This document shows, piece by piece, positions 23,200 through 37,769 of a DNA stretch of 64,000 nucleotides. The first letter of the stretch is position 1. The number at the start of each line of letters is the position of its first letter. Both the position numbers and the translations under genes were made by a program. The DNA lies in the NCBI GenBank assembly GCA_907163345.1, contig CAJQUN010000512.1:1-64000 (forward strand). The letters run 5' to 3'. The notes beneath the pieces are model-generated. The model had not been told where the DNA came from and made no database searches. It saw only the letters and a program-made list of their open reading frames with translations. Origin of the DNA: Haberlea rhodopensis. Taxonomy: Eukaryota > Streptophyta > Magnoliopsida > Lamiales > Gesneriaceae.

Positions 23200-24696
23200 A
23201 ATCTTGAAATAGTTGAATGTACAGAAATAGATCAGCACCAAAGATAATGTGGGTGTAATAGGATAGTGATATTCATCGTAAACTGGTAATTGATGTTTGA
23301 CTTTGGTCCCCTCACTTCCCTATCAAGTGACGAATTCTCGTATTAATTTATTTATAACTATTTTTTGTTTATTTTCAACAAATTTATGAACAAAATAGTA
23401 ATTGAAGGGGTAGGGGCTAATTAAATAAAATATTATAAAAATAAAAATAGACCATTGATAATATTCTTTCACAATAATAGAAATCTAGAAATAGTAGGGT
23501 TTACGAAAATAGACTAGCACTAGAGATGGGGTAGGTCTAATAGGATAGTGATATACATCGTAAACTAGTAATTGATGTTTGACTCTGGTCCCCTCACTTC
23601 CCTATCAAGTGACGAATTCTCGTATTAATTTATTTATAACTATTTTTTGTTTATTTTCAACAAATTTATGAACAAAATAGTAATTGAAGGGGTAGGGGCT
23701 AATTAAATAAAATATTATAAAAATAAAAATAGACCATTGATAATATTTTTTCACAATAATAGAAATCTAGAAATAGTAGGGTTTACAAAAATAGACCAGC
23801 ACTATAGATGGGGTAGGTCTAATAGGATAGTGATATTCATCGTAAACAGATAATTGATGTTTGATCCTGGTCCCCTCACTTCCCTATCACATTTCTATCC
23901 AACACAATTTTTATTTGTTATTTCTTTTAATAATTTTAGTATCTATTAGTTTATTGCTAGACTATATACAATAACATGTGACGAATTCTTGTATATCATC
24001 AATTTATTTATTTATTTATAGCTATTTTTGTTCATTTTCAGCAAAAATCATGTGATTATTAATTCTTGGCATAATAAATTTATGAACAAAATATTAATTG
24101 AAGGGGTGTAATACGATGGAGATATTCATGGTATGATGGATTTGATGTTTGACCAAATACTTATAATCTAAATTGGTATAGTAAAATTACTAAGTTAAGG
24201 ATATATTAGTAATTGTATGTAATTAACAAACTTTTTTTTTTATAGGAGGAGTGGGCTAAATATTTTTTCCGTACACCGAAATACTCGAACACAAATTTTT
24301 GAGGAGTGAGTTTTTACTAGGCCCGAAGCTCAATTACATTTTTTTCACATATGACTTTGCTATTGCTGGACAACAAATTTAATTAGTATATCTAGAACAT
24401 TTTTGGTCTTGATATTGAAATTGTAGATTGTGTTGTTTCAACATAATATATAAATTGTAGAATTTTTAGAATATCGAAATTTTAATAATTTTAGGTAATT
24501 TTTTCCTAATATTTTTTTACTTTTTTATTTTATTTTTACTAAATATGATTTTCTTTACTCCTTATCTCCATAGGAAAAAAGATGAAAATGGAAAAAAATC
24601 GAAACACATCTTCCACTGGATAAAATTAGTTTATTTTTTTTCGTCCACTTTAAATTATTCAAAGTTACAGGAAAAAATGTCATTGCATTTCATCAA

Positions 24697-24737
<41 letters not shown>

Positions 24738-26518
24738 ATATATATATATATATATATATATCATGTCGAAGAGTACATATCCGCTAAAATGATAACGTGG
24801 CATTGGACGTCATCAATGATTTAGTATCATGTCAGCAATATCTAATATCAAATCAGAAATTTTTGGTCTCATGTTAGCTTTTCTGCAAAATATGATTAAA
24901 AAAAAAGTAGACTTACTGATGTAAAGCCAAAGTTCGAGTACTTGGAAGACCAAAACTTAAATTAGCTAAACGTATAACATTTCGATATTTTCCCAAGGTT
25001 TGTGTTTATGATATACTAAAATATTAAATTTGTACCCTATGGTTGAGAGTTTTGACAATAGAAATAATTTAAAAAATTGTTATCAAAATATTTTCGATTA
25101 TCATAAATGTGATGAAATATATATTTGATCTATATCTTTCACACTCGCCTAAAAAGGAATGATTAGTTTTGTGCAAATGGATTAACATAAAAGTGACTAT
25201 TCTAAATAGCATAAAATAATAAATTTATGAACAAAATAGTAATTTAAGGGGTAGGGGCTAATTAAATAAAATTATATAAATATAAAAATAGACCATTGAT
25301 AATATTCTTTCACAATTATATAAATCTAGAAATAGTAGGGTTTACGAAAATAGACCAGCACTAGAGTTGGTGTAGGTCTAATAGGATAGTGATATTCATC
25401 GTAAACTAGTAATTGATGTTTGACTCTGGTTCTCTCACTTCCCTATCAATTGACGAATTCTCGTATTAATTTATTTATAATTATTTTTTGTTTATTTTCA
25501 ACAAATTTATGAACAAAATAGTAATTGAAGGGGTAGGGGCTAATTAAATAAAATATTATAAAAATAAAAATAGACCATTGATAATATTTTTTCACAATAA
25601 TAGAAATCTAGAAATAGTAGGATTTACGAAAATAGACCAGCAGTAGAGATGGGGTAGGTGTAATAGGATAGTGATATTCATCGTAAACAGGTAATTGATG
25701 TTTGACCCTGGTCCCCTCACTTCCCTATCACATTTTTATTCAACACAATTTTTATTTGTTATTTCTTTTAATAATTTTAGTATCTATTAGTTTATTGCTA
25801 GACTATATACGATAACATGTGACGAAATCTCGTATATCATCAATTTATTTATTTATTTATAGCTATTTTTGTTCATTTTCAGCAAAATGAATCATGTGAT
25901 TATTAATTCTTGGCATAATAAATTTATGAACAAAATAGTAATTGAAGGGGTGTAATAGGATAGAGATATTCATGGTATGATGGATTTGATGTTTGACCAA
26001 ATACTTATAATCTAAATTGGTATAGTAAAATCACTAAGTTAAGGATATAATAGTAATTATATGTAATTAACAAACTTTTTTTTTATAGGGGGAGTGGGCT
26101 AAAGATTTTTTCCGTACACGGAAATACTCGAACACAACTTTTTGAGGAGTGAGTTTTTACTAGGCTCGAAGCTCAATTACATTTTTTTCACATATGAGTT
26201 TGCTATTGCTGGACAACAAATTTAACTAGTATATCTAGAACATTTTTGGTCTTGATATTGAAATTGTAGATTGTGTTGTTTCAACATAATATATAAATTG
26301 TAGAATTTTTAGAATATCGAAATTTTTATAATTTTAGGTAATTTTTCCTAATATGTTTTTACTTTTTTATTTTATTTTTACTAAATATGATTTTTTTACT
26401 CCTTATCTCCATAGAAAAAAAGATGAAAATGGAAAAAATCGAAACACATCTTCCACTGGATAAAATTAGTTTATTTTTTTCGTCAACTTTAAATTATTCA
26501 AATGTCATTGCATTTCAT

Positions 26519-26577
<59 letters not shown>

Positions 26578-28348
26578 TGTCGAAGAGTACATATCTGCTA
26601 AAATGATAACGTGGTAATGGACGTCATCAAAGATTTAGTATCATGTCAGCAATATCTAATATCAAATCAGAAATTTTTGGTCTCATTTCAGCTTTTCTGC
26701 AAAATATGATTAAAAAAAAGAGTAGACTTACTGATGTAAAGCCAAAGTTCGAGTACTTGGAAGACCAAAACCTAAATTAGCTAAATGTATAACATTTCGA
26801 TATTTTCCCAAAGGTTTGTGTTTATGATATACGAAAATATTAAATTTGTACCCTATGGTTGAGAGTTTTGACAATAGAAATAATTTAAAAAATTGTTATC
26901 AAAATATTTTCGATTATCATAAATGTGATGAAATATATATTTGATCTATATCTTTCACACTCGCCTAAAAAGGAATGATTAGTTTTGTGCAAATGGATTA
27001 ACATAAAAGTGACTATTCTAAATAGCATAAAATAATAAATTTATGAACAAAATAGTAATTTAAGGGGTAGGGGCTAATTAAATAAAATAATATAAATATA
27101 AAAATAGACCATTGATAATATTCTTTCACAATTATATAAATCTAGAAATAGTAGGGTTTACGAAAATAGACCAGCACTAGAGATGGGGTAGGTCAAATAG
27201 GATAGTGATATTCATCGTAAACTAGTAATTGATGTTTGACTCTGGTCCCCTCACTTCCCTATCAAGTGACGGATTCTCGTATTAATTTATTTATAATTAT
27301 TTTTTGCTTATTTTCAACAAATTTATGAACAAAATAGTAATTGAAGGGGTAGGGGCTAATTAAATAAAATATTATAAAAATAAAAATAGACCATTGATAA
27401 TATTTTTACACAATAATAGAAATCTAGAAATAGTAGGGTTTACGAAAATAGACCAGCACTAGAGATGGGGTAGGTGTAATAGGATAGTGATATTCATCGT
27501 AAACAGGTAATTGATGTTTGACCCAGGTCCCCTCACTTCCCTATCACATTTTTATTCAACACAATTTTTATTTGTTATTTCTTTTAATAATTTTAGTATC
27601 TATTAGTTTATTGCTAGACTATATACGATAACATGTGACGAAATCTCGTATATCATCAATTTATTTATTTATTTATAGCTATTTTTGTTCATTTTCAGCA
27701 AAATGAATCATGTGATTATTAATTCTTGGCATAATAAATTTAGGAACAAAATAGTAATTGAAGGGGTGTAATAGGATAGAGATATTCATGGTATGATGGA
27801 TTTGATGTTTGACCAAATACTTATAATCTAAATTGGTATGGTAAAATCACTAAGTTAAGGATATAATAGTAATTGTATGTAATTAACTAACTTTTTTTTA
27901 TAGGGGGAGTGGCTAAAGATTTTTTCCGTACACCGAAATACTCGAACACAACTTTTCGAGGAGTGAGTTTTTACTAGACCCGAAGCTCAATTACATTTTT
28001 TTCACATATGAGTTTGCTATTGCTGGACAACAAATTTAATTAGTATATCTAGAACATTTTTGGTCTTGATATAGAAAATGTAGATTGTGTTGTTTCAACA
28101 TAATATATAAATTGTAGAATTTTTAGAATATCGAAATTTTTATAATTTTAGGTAATTTTTCCTAATATTTTTTTACTTTTTTATTTTATTTTTACTAAAT
28201 ATGATTTTTTTACTCCTTATCTCCATAGAAAAAAAGATGAAAATGGAAAAAATCGAAACACATCTTCCACTGGATAAAATTAGTTTATTTTTTTCGTCAA
28301 CTTTAAATTATTCAAAGTTACAGGAAAAAATGTCATTGCATTTCATCA

Positions 28349-28386
<38 letters not shown>

Positions 28387-30083
28387 CATGTCGAAGAGTA
28401 CATATCTGCTAAAATGATAACGTGGTATTGGACGTCATCAATGATTTAGTATCATGTCAGCAATATCTAATATCAAATCAGAAATTTTTGGTCTCATTTC
28501 AGCTTTTCTGCAAAATATGATTAAAAAAAAGAGTAGACTTACTGATGTAAAGCCAAAGTTCGAGTACTTGGAAGACCAAAACCTAAATTAGCTAAACGTA
28601 TAACATTTCGATATTTTCCCAAAGGTTTGTGTTTATGATATACTAAAATATTAAATTTGTACCCTATGGTTGAGAGTTTTGACAATAGAAATAATTTAAA
28701 AAATTGTTATCAAAATATTTTCGATTATCATAAATGTGATGAAATATATATTTGATCTATATCTTTCACACTCGCCTAAAAAGGAATGATTAGTTTTGTG
28801 CAAATGGATTAACATAAAAGTGACTATTCTAAATAGCATAAAATAATAAATTTATGAACAAAATAGTAATTTAAGGGGTAGGGGCTAATTAAATAAAATA
28901 ATATAAATATAAAAATAGACCATTGATAATATTCTTTCACAATTATATAAATCTAGAAATAGTAGGGTTTACGAAAATAGACCAGCACTAGAGATGGGAT
29001 AGGTCAAATAGGATAGTGATATTCATCGTAAACTAGTAATTGATGTTTGACTCTGGTCCCCTCACTTCCCTATCAAGTGACGGATTCTCGTATTAATTTA
29101 TTTATAATTATTTTTTGCTTATTTTCAACAAATTTATGAACAAAATAGTAATTGAAGGGGTAGGGGCTAATTAAATAAAATATTATAAAAATAAAAATAG
29201 ACCATTGATAATATTTTTTCACAATAATAGATATCTAGAAATGGTAGGGTTTACGAAAATAGACCAGCACTAGAGATGGGGTAGGTGTAATAGGATAGTG
29301 ATATTCATCGTAAACAGGTAATTGATGTTTGACCCTGGTCCCATCACTTCCCTATCACATTTTTATTCAACACAATTTTTATTTGTTATTTCTTTTAATA
29401 ATTTTAGTATCTATTAGTTTATTGCTAGACTATATACGATAACATGTGACGAAATCTCGTATATCATCAATTTATTTATTTATTTATAGCTATTTTTGTT
29501 CATTTTCAGCAAAATGAATCATGTGATTATTAATTCTTGGCATAATAAATTTAGGAACAAAATAGTAATTGAAGGGGTGTAATAGGATAGAGATATTCAT
29601 GGTATGATGGATTTGATGTTTGACCAAATACTTATAATCTAAATTGGTATGGTAAAATCACTAAGTTAAGGATATAATAGTAATTGTATGTAATTAACTA
29701 ACTTTTTTTTATAGGGGGAGTGGCTAAAGATTTTTTCCGTACACCGAAATACTCGAACACAACTTTTCGAGGAGTGAGTTTTTACTAGACCCGAAACTCA
29801 ATTACATTTTTTTCACATATGAGTTTGCTATTGCTGGACAACAAATTTAATTAGTATATCTAGAACATTTTTGGTCTTGATATAGAAAATGTAGATTGTG
29901 TTGTTTCAACATAATATATAAATTGTAGAATTTTTAGAATATCGAAATTTTAATAATTTTAGGTAATTTTTTCCTAATATTTTTTACTTTTTAATTTTAT
30001 TTTTACTAAATATGATTTTCTTTACTCCTTATCTCCATAAGAAAAAAGATGAAAATGGAAAAAATCGAAACATTGCATTTCAT

Positions 30084-30133
<50 letters not shown>

Positions 30134-32548
30134 TGTCGAAGAGTACATATCTGCTAAAATGATAATGTGGTATTGGACGTCATCAATGATTTAGTATCAT
30201 GTCAACAATATCTAATATCAAATCAGAAATTTGTGGTCTCATGTTAGCTTTTCTGCAAAATATGATTAAAAAAAAGAGTAGACTTACTGATGTAAAGCCA
30301 AAGTTCGAGTACTTGGAAGACCAAAACCTAAATTAGCTAAACGTATAACATTTCGATATTTCCCAAAGGTTTGTGTTTATGATATACTAAAATATTAAAT
30401 TTGTACCCTATGGTTGAGAGTTTTGACAAAGAAATAATTTAAAAAATTGTTATCAAAATATTTTCGATTATCATAAATGTGATGAAATATATATTTGATC
30501 TATATCTTTCACACTCGCCTAAAAAGGAATGATTAGTTTTGTGCAAATGGATTAAATAAAAGTGACTATTCTAAATAGCATAAAATAATAAATTTATGAA
30601 CAAAATAGTAATTTAAGGGATAGGGGCTAATTAAATAAAATAATATAAATATAAAAATAGACCACTGATAATATTCTTTCACAATTATATAAATCTAGAA
30701 ATAGTAGGGTTTATGAAAATAGACCAGCACTAGAGATGGGGTAGGTCTAATAGGATAGTGATATTCATCGTAAACTAGTAATTGATGTTTGACTCTGGTT
30801 CCCTCACTTCCCTATCAAGTGATGAATTCTCGTATTAATTTATTTATAATTATTTTTTGCTTATTTTCAACAAATTTATTAACAAAATAGTAATTGAAGG
30901 GGTAGGGGCTAATTAAATAAAATATTATAAAAATAAAAATAGACCATTGATAATATTTTTTCACAATAATAGAAATCTAGAAATAGGTGGGTTTACGAAA
31001 ATAGACCAGCACTAGAGATGGGGTAGGTGTAATCGGATAGTGATATTCATCGTAAACAGATAATTGATGTTTGACCCTGGTCCCCTCACTTCCCTATCAC
31101 ATTTTTATTCAACACAATTTTTATTTGTTATTTCTTTTAATAATTTTAGTATCTATTAGTTTATTGCTAGACTATATACGATAACATGTGACGAAATCTC
31201 GTATATCATCAATTTATTTATTTATTTATAGCTATTTTTGTTCTTTTTCAGCAAAATGAATCATGTGATTATTAATTCTTGGCATAATAAATTTATGAAC
31301 AAAATAGTAATTGAAGGGGTCTAATAGGATAGAGATATTCATGGTATGATGGATTTGATGTTTGACCAAATACTTATAATCTAAATTGGTATAGTAAAAT
31401 CACTAAGTTAAGGATATAATAGTAATTGTATGTAATTAACTAACTTTTTTTTTATAGGGGGAGTGGGCTAAAGATTTTTTCCATATACCGAAATACTCGA
31501 ACACAACTTTTCGAGGAGCGAGTTTTTACCTGGCCCGAAGCTCAATTACATTTATTTCACATATGAGTTTGCTATTGCTGGACAACAAATTTAATTAGTA
31601 TATCTAGAACATTTTTTGTCTTGATATTGAAATTGTAGATTGTGTTGTTTCAACATAATATATAAATTGTAGAATTTTTAGAATATCGAAATTTTTATAA
31701 TTTTAGGTAATTTTTCCTAATATTTTTTTACTTTTTTATTTTATTTTTACTCAATATGATTTTCTTTACTCCTTATCTCCATAGAAAAAAAAGATGAAAA
31801 TGGAAAAAATCGAATATGTGGGGAAAAGTGCTACACCAAACTGTCCGGTGGGAGCCACCTCTTTAGCCCACGATATTCACGCTGAAATCCTAAATCATCA
31901 CTATTTATTATTGACAATTACTTGACTGCAAGATCTTTGTTACATGACATATCATATTGAGAAATTGCATTATTTGATAATTACAGATATAAAGCCATTG
32001 TTATTCCCTCACTAAGTCCTCAAAGACTTAACCTCTGTTTTCCTTGTAATTTATTGTGAGTTCCAGATACAGGAGTACCGGAGCTAGAACCGGAGGTAAA
32101 TTAGGAAAAATGGAAATGTTGGCTTACCGGGACTGTATAGTATTTTCTCTTTTATTAAGTGTCGGACCATTATAATGAGTTTGTATTGTGATGTATTTTG
32201 TTACTAATTAGAATGTATAAACGCTTCTGCTACTAAAAATGAATGTTTGATTAAACGCTTCCGCTATTTCCGAAAAGGTTTTAAAACCCTCGTGCGTAAT
32301 GTTCTTAGAGAATGTGGTACCGAATAAGGGATAAATTAATATTTGCCCGAGTCGGGTCCCACAAAAATATTTTCGATTATCATAAATGTGATGAAATAAA
32401 TATTTGATCTATATCTTTCACACTCTGCCTAAAAAGAAATGATTAGTTTTGTGCAAATGGATTAACATAAAAGTTACTAGTCCACACAGAAATAAAAAAA
32501 GAATGAGAAAATTATACCTACTATGTGTGGATCCATCACATGATACCG
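23200..32548. repeat. Tandem array of about 1.8-kb units with (TA)n tracts
   Basis: The marker GGACAACAAATTTAA appears at 24369, 26211, 28024, 29836 and 31580, so units are about 1842, 1813, 1812 and 1744 bp. It occurs once in copy 1 (17067). Each unit holds a 280-bp subrepeat, usually in two copies (ATAGAAATCTAGAAATAGTA ...), a TTGAAGGGGTAGGGGC motif and a (TA)n tract. The last unit has lost its (TA)n part to an LTR-like insertion (31815-32365). Short open frames such as 24545-24787 and 28201-28449 span the TA runs and are not genes. Confidence 0.9.
31815..32365 (+). mobile_element. Truncated LTR-like fragment inside the last array unit
   Basis: The array sequence breaks after AAAAAATCGAA and resumes at AAAATATTTTCGATTATC. 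The intervening 550 bp ends CCCGAGTCGGGTCCCACA and has the look of the 3' part of a gypsy (Del/Tekay-like) LTR. About 500 bp of the unit was lost at the same place. No coding region is seen. Confidence 0.45.
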
Positions 32549-33205
32549 GAGCCGAGAACACCAATATTGCTTCCAAATATGAATTCGAAAATAACAAGCC
32601 TCATAGTTCTAGATTCAAATAAAATCCATATTTATCCCATTAAAAAAAAATCTGCCAATCGAGACATATAATTCATAACACTGGCTACAAATATTCAAAA
32701 AATAATACATCAGCGGAAGCTTAAATAAACTAATAAAACAACAACGATCTTGAAACAACGACAACACGCAAAATTACCATCTCCAAAAATAGTTTTGTTT
32801 TTCTTCTTTGATTTCTGATTTGCTTTAATCTCGGAGGGGATGTAAGAAGTGGGTGTTTGGGAAAACAGTTAGCAAACAAGGACCAAGCAAAATGGCACAC
32901 ACACACATATACATACATGTATATATATATAATTACTTTTCGAAAGAAAGTATTCATTAACCGAAAGATAATAAGATACAAATAATGAAGCAGAACTTAT
33001 AATAATTACTCCTTTCAAAGATAAAACAGAGTTATCAGAGCAAGAACATAATGGAAAATATCATATCAGAAACATATTTCATATATCGTAAGCACAAAAT
33101 GGATTCACCAACACCAGGAATACAGAGGAAGCTCAGACAAGCTCAATATGTGACTCCCACACACATGTAACACTTTACCCCCGTAAGTTTAAGACGTGAC
33201 TCAAT
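32549..33205 (-). mobile_element. Fragment of another gypsy LTR family
   Basis: This stretch resembles the LTR beginning at 50578: a shared AATTCGAAAACAACAAGCCTCA-like segment, GGAAGCTTAAATAAAC, the Ser/Glu-poor AT blocks and the GGAGGGGATGTAAG...GTGGGTGTTTGG region recur in the same order. It abuts the truncated 3' LTR at 33206 without a visible target duplication. Confidence 0.45.
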
Positions 33206-35640
33206 TTAACATATTATTCGTCGCATAAGCATCAAACATAAACTTCCCAGTAATATAATACTTAAAATACAGATACTCGGGGCATAGCGCGGTAAATTGA
33301 ATCGTAGTTAAAAATACTCTAACAAATACAGGGACTCAGACTCATGTAATATATATCATGCACATACAACAAAGACATGACATTCCCCACAAAGGGGGTC
33401 AGTATCTCCAGTAGGAGAAACAAGTAATATCACAATATATGACAAAGTAACATGCAATGCTTGTCGTGCATGAATGCAATGCGTGTACGGGGTGACGATA
33501 TGTCCGGAATCAAATGAATCATCATCAATAATATCAAATCTCAAGCTCGAGCTAGGGTATCCACACGCTCGTCACTACGACATCTCTCTCCATCGAGCCA
33601 TTGGTGGTCCATCATCCCTCGTGTCTAGGCGACGTCGAAACACTCGTAGCTACAGTTACTACCTAAACCGAGCCATCGATGTACCCATCATCCCCAGACC
33701 ATGTACCATGGATCTCAAAAGACATGATATAGGTATCAAAGAATCGCTAAGATCAATATGATATGTCTAATGTCCATGCATCTCAATGTGTCATGTAATA
33801 ACATATAATGCAACTCAGTATCTCATGTCATATCATCTCATGCAGTTCAATGTGTCACATAATCACATACACTACAGTTCAACATGTCATATAACCACGT
33901 AGGAAAATCACATAATGACAAGTAAAATCATACCCCGAGAACATCACGTGTCTTTGTCAGATATAGTGATAAAATCGGTTTTCTACGTACCTCCGACCAG
34001 AACTAACTATACCGAGTGGTCGTCAATCAACCTCGGAATATAATAACCTGGTCTAACAGTTCCAAGTGCAATATAATGTCACATACTAGCTTAAAACTTG
34101 ACAACACATTAATCAACTTAGATTCAATACCGATTTCTACATTTCGGCTAGTACGAGCGTAAATCCAGGCTCGCAACTTATCTGATACTTAACCAAAACT
34201 CAAGGGTCCAGTGCAGTTTAAAAACTAACTAAAAAATGAACACAACTCATCTTCAAATTCGTTCATATAGCCTATGAAAAATGGCCAAGAACAATCTGTT
34301 GGAAAAACAGAGGAATTCACCCTTTTCCAACTGACCCATTTTCATAGAAAAATCATATTAAATTCATACGAAGTCAAAATGACCCAATTCAAGTTCTCAA
34401 AGTTCAAAAAACTCAAAGGACTACATTTAATATTTTATGAGTTCAAGCTGGTTCATCCATCTAAAGGGAGTTTGAACGCCAACATCCTAACATTTAAAAA
34501 TCTGATTTCCAGCTTGAGCGGTTCTAGTAACAATACTATAACGTTTTAGTTTTAAATTCAAATTGAGTGATTCTAGTAGGAAATGACAGCCAACTTGAAG
34601 CACTACAACCCTTACTTCATGACATTTTCTGGCATTCCAAGCTAAAAATACTCAGGAATCCAAACTGCGTGGATATTTCCGCCCACATGCAAGACTCAGA
34701 TTATGCACTTTTGGTATAAAAATAATAACTCCTTCAATATAAGTCCAAATGAGTGCTCTCTTTTTTTTTTTTTTTTAAATCGAAGAGAATTCAAATATCT
34801 ACAACTTTTCTATTCACATCTACTTCAAATTCGTAACACAATATTGTAAAAAATCCGAAAAATCTGCTGCATGTGCATTATAAACACATGCAGGACTCAA
34901 AATGAGCACATATAGTAAAATGAGCATAACTCAGTCATTTTAACTCTAAATCGCATGCATTTTTTTTAAATGCATAAATTTGAAAATCTACAATTTTTAT
35001 TCTGTACTCAAAGTCAAACTCGGACTTTCACTAAATCAAAACATCGAACTCGTCTACTGCATGCAACACTATTTTCTGCAGAATAAATTGACAGCAACTA
35101 TCTCTTGTTAAGGCTCATCAATTTCGACCTTAGCACTTAAACCTAACTGAATTAGACTTGAAAAGAGAGTTATACCTTCCTCTTCTTGAAGGGTTGAAGC
35201 ATAAAACAACCACCGTCATCCAATTTCAGCCTTCCAAGAGTTTTCACCTCATCAAACACCCCCAACTCCAAACTTCTTGGAGATTCTTGCTCCTCTCCTC
35301 AATGCCTCTTGAATTCTATTCTTGCATGCTAGTTTAAAACAAGGTTTTGGGAGCAAGATTGAAGGGGAATTTTGAAAATGGGAGAAGAAAAGAGAGAGAA
35401 TTTGAGTTGAGGAAGAGAGGTTTTGCTAGCAAACTAAAGGGGATGTGCAATAGTTACTAGGTAGTGTGGTATGATTTTTGATTTTTTAATGCTATGTCTT
35501 GCAAGATGATTCAAAGTGTCCATCAAACATCCAAGAATCAAGTCATCTAGGAATTGAGTAGGATTTATTTAGTGTTCTAATTTAACTCAGTGTATGTCTT
35601 GCATAGTATACTTTGCATGGTGCAAAATGCAAAATGTCGA

Positions 35641-35713
<73 letters not shown>

Positions 35714-35850
35714 GTATGTATGTACATGTATTTTATCTCAGTTAAATACAAGGCATCGTGATCCGGAACACCTTAATTCATCATCTATACTTTTAATTAA
35801 CTGCGTATTAATCATTATTAATCTGGATTAATTAGCAACGGGATCTTACA
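33206..35850 (-). mobile_element. 3' LTR of minus-strand gypsy element (left end replaced)
   Basis: On the minus strand it begins TGTAAGATCCCGTTGC at 35850, right after a purine-rich tract (AAGGTGTGGAGAAA). It matches the 5' LTR (42925-45343) along most of its length, but the last about 155 bp of that LTR are missing at the left. It contains a (TA)n tract at 35644-35715 and lacks a segment of about 100 bp near 33345 that the 5' LTR has. Confidence 0.7.
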
Positions 35851-37319
35851 TTTCTCCACACCTTAAAAGATTTCGTCCTCGAAATCACAAAAGGTAGATA
35901 TTCAAATATGGCTTTAATTCTATTGATTCTTACAATAACATTGAATGATTAAAATTTGCAAACATGGGATATAGAACAATGTTCTCAGATAATTATGGCC
36001 GCTCATGTCGTATCTTAGCCTCCAATTCCCATGTTGATTTTCATGTATCATGGTAATTCTTCAATGGTTACGATTATACAAATCCTCCTCATTATTGTTC
36101 ACAATCAGATAGGTCGTCCCTCAAGGACAAGGAACTGTTCATCTCAATCTCTCTCGGCTGAAACACATGAGATGGATATGGTTCCAACTTCCTTAGTATA
36201 GGTACATGAGATACATCATGTATTATTGGAATCTTCCAAGATCTGGTAAGGACTAGTGTATGAGGTGACAGTTTACCTCAACGTTCAAACCGAATCGTCC
36301 CAAAAAGAGATACTGGAGAAATACTCCATCGTCAACGTCAAATTCTAATGTCTTCTTCTCTTGTTGGTATCGCTGGCCTGCCTGCCTCGGGTTGCCGTCA
36401 TATATTTTCTGAATAATACAGGCTTGCCTGCATTTCATCTGTCAACTCAGGCCGTCTGAGGATGGCAGATAATACTCGTCACAATTTTTGTATCCATCGG
36501 GTGCTTGGAAACTCCAAATCTCTACAAAATTTCGGATCTCTTTCCGGAACAATGGGAACTGGTATTCCATATACGTGAATCAATTGTGACATCTTCTTGT
36601 AGGTAAAGTACGATTATACAGAAGAATGTGCAAATTTTATCAGTCTGTCAATCCTGGCCCATATTGCATCGAAACTTCTGTTGATTTGGGCGAGTGAGTC
36701 ACAAAGTTCGGAACAATACGCTCCCAATTCCACTGTGACAATTCTAAACATCGAAATATACATCTAGTTTCATTTTTTTTTCGCTTTAACCTCTTGACAG
36801 GTTAAACATTTGTTCACACGTTCTGAAATTTTCTTTTAATATTTTTCCCAGAAGTGACTACTCAAGGTATATCTTGAAGTTTTCGAATTGATATTCACAG
36901 GGACTGCAGTACAGTGAAGTAAGAGCTTTTTCTGTAAGATTCGGTACCATCAATCTGTTACTTTTTTGCCATTCAACTACTAGACGATACATCGAATCTA
37001 GATGGTTTCTATGACAATGCTTGTTCTCTCAACAATGGATGTTGGAGTCTAATTCTCGAGCCTTCAAATCATCGAGATAAACTGTGGCTCAAAATGCAAA
37101 AAATCGGTACAACCTCTTTGTGGCTAAAATGCCCATAAGGACGAGTATAATTCGTCATAATTCAGTCACACATGCATAGATGCTACCTTGACATCTAGGG
37201 TTTTACAGCTCAAATAATTTGTTTCTTGATCCGTCGTTCCAGGATACTACTGTAATTCATAGTAAAAGTCTTGCAGTAGTTTTAGTCATCGCCTCTGATC
37301 CGTATTCAACAATGACTGA

Positions 37320-37323
<4 letters not shown>

Positions 37324-37408
<85 letters not shown>
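37324..37408. repeat. (TA)n microsatellite, about 85 bp
   Basis: Uninterrupted TA dinucleotides inside the decayed RNase H/integrase region of the gypsy element. Confidence 0.95.
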
Positions 37409-37410
<2 letters not shown>

Positions 37411-37769
37411 AACCTCTTGTAGTCAGGGTGAATGATGAACTGCTCTCCATATAATTAGTGGTGCCATAACTTCAGCCCAACAGTGATGGCGGCTAACTCG
37501 AGATTATAGACAGATTGTGAGTTCCAATTGCCTTGAAGCATCGACAATATGTAAGGCTCCAACTCCCCAACACGTCAATAATGCAATTATGACGTCATTT
37601 GTGTATGTAAAAAAAATTTCATTCTTTAAAATAATCATTGCATGCTTCACATATTCCCCATCTTTTATAAAAAATTGGGCAGAGTCTCCCCATAAATTGG
37701 ACTATCCCAAAAAGTACACAAATATAACCACTCAAAATATAAAAGCACCATAATCTAAAGATAATAATT

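Larger units (their letters stand above)
18179..32548. repeat. Segmental duplication, copy 2
   Basis: This is the second copy of the duplication. It keeps empty sites for the hAT-like element (around 23001-23008) and the MITE (around 23967), and the uninterrupted site for the gypsy LTR (18179-18183). Copy-specific differences are two short insertions near 20600-20865 and 20885-21055, the subtilase inverted repeat at 21620-22684, and expansion of a 1.8-kb tandem array. Similarity to copy 1 ends near 32548, where LTR-derived sequence begins. Confidence 0.85.

Noticed and set aside
24545..24787. Frames ending in long Ile-Tyr repeats here and at 28201, 30012, 35613 and 37219
   Set aside because: They are (TA)n microsatellites read in frame.
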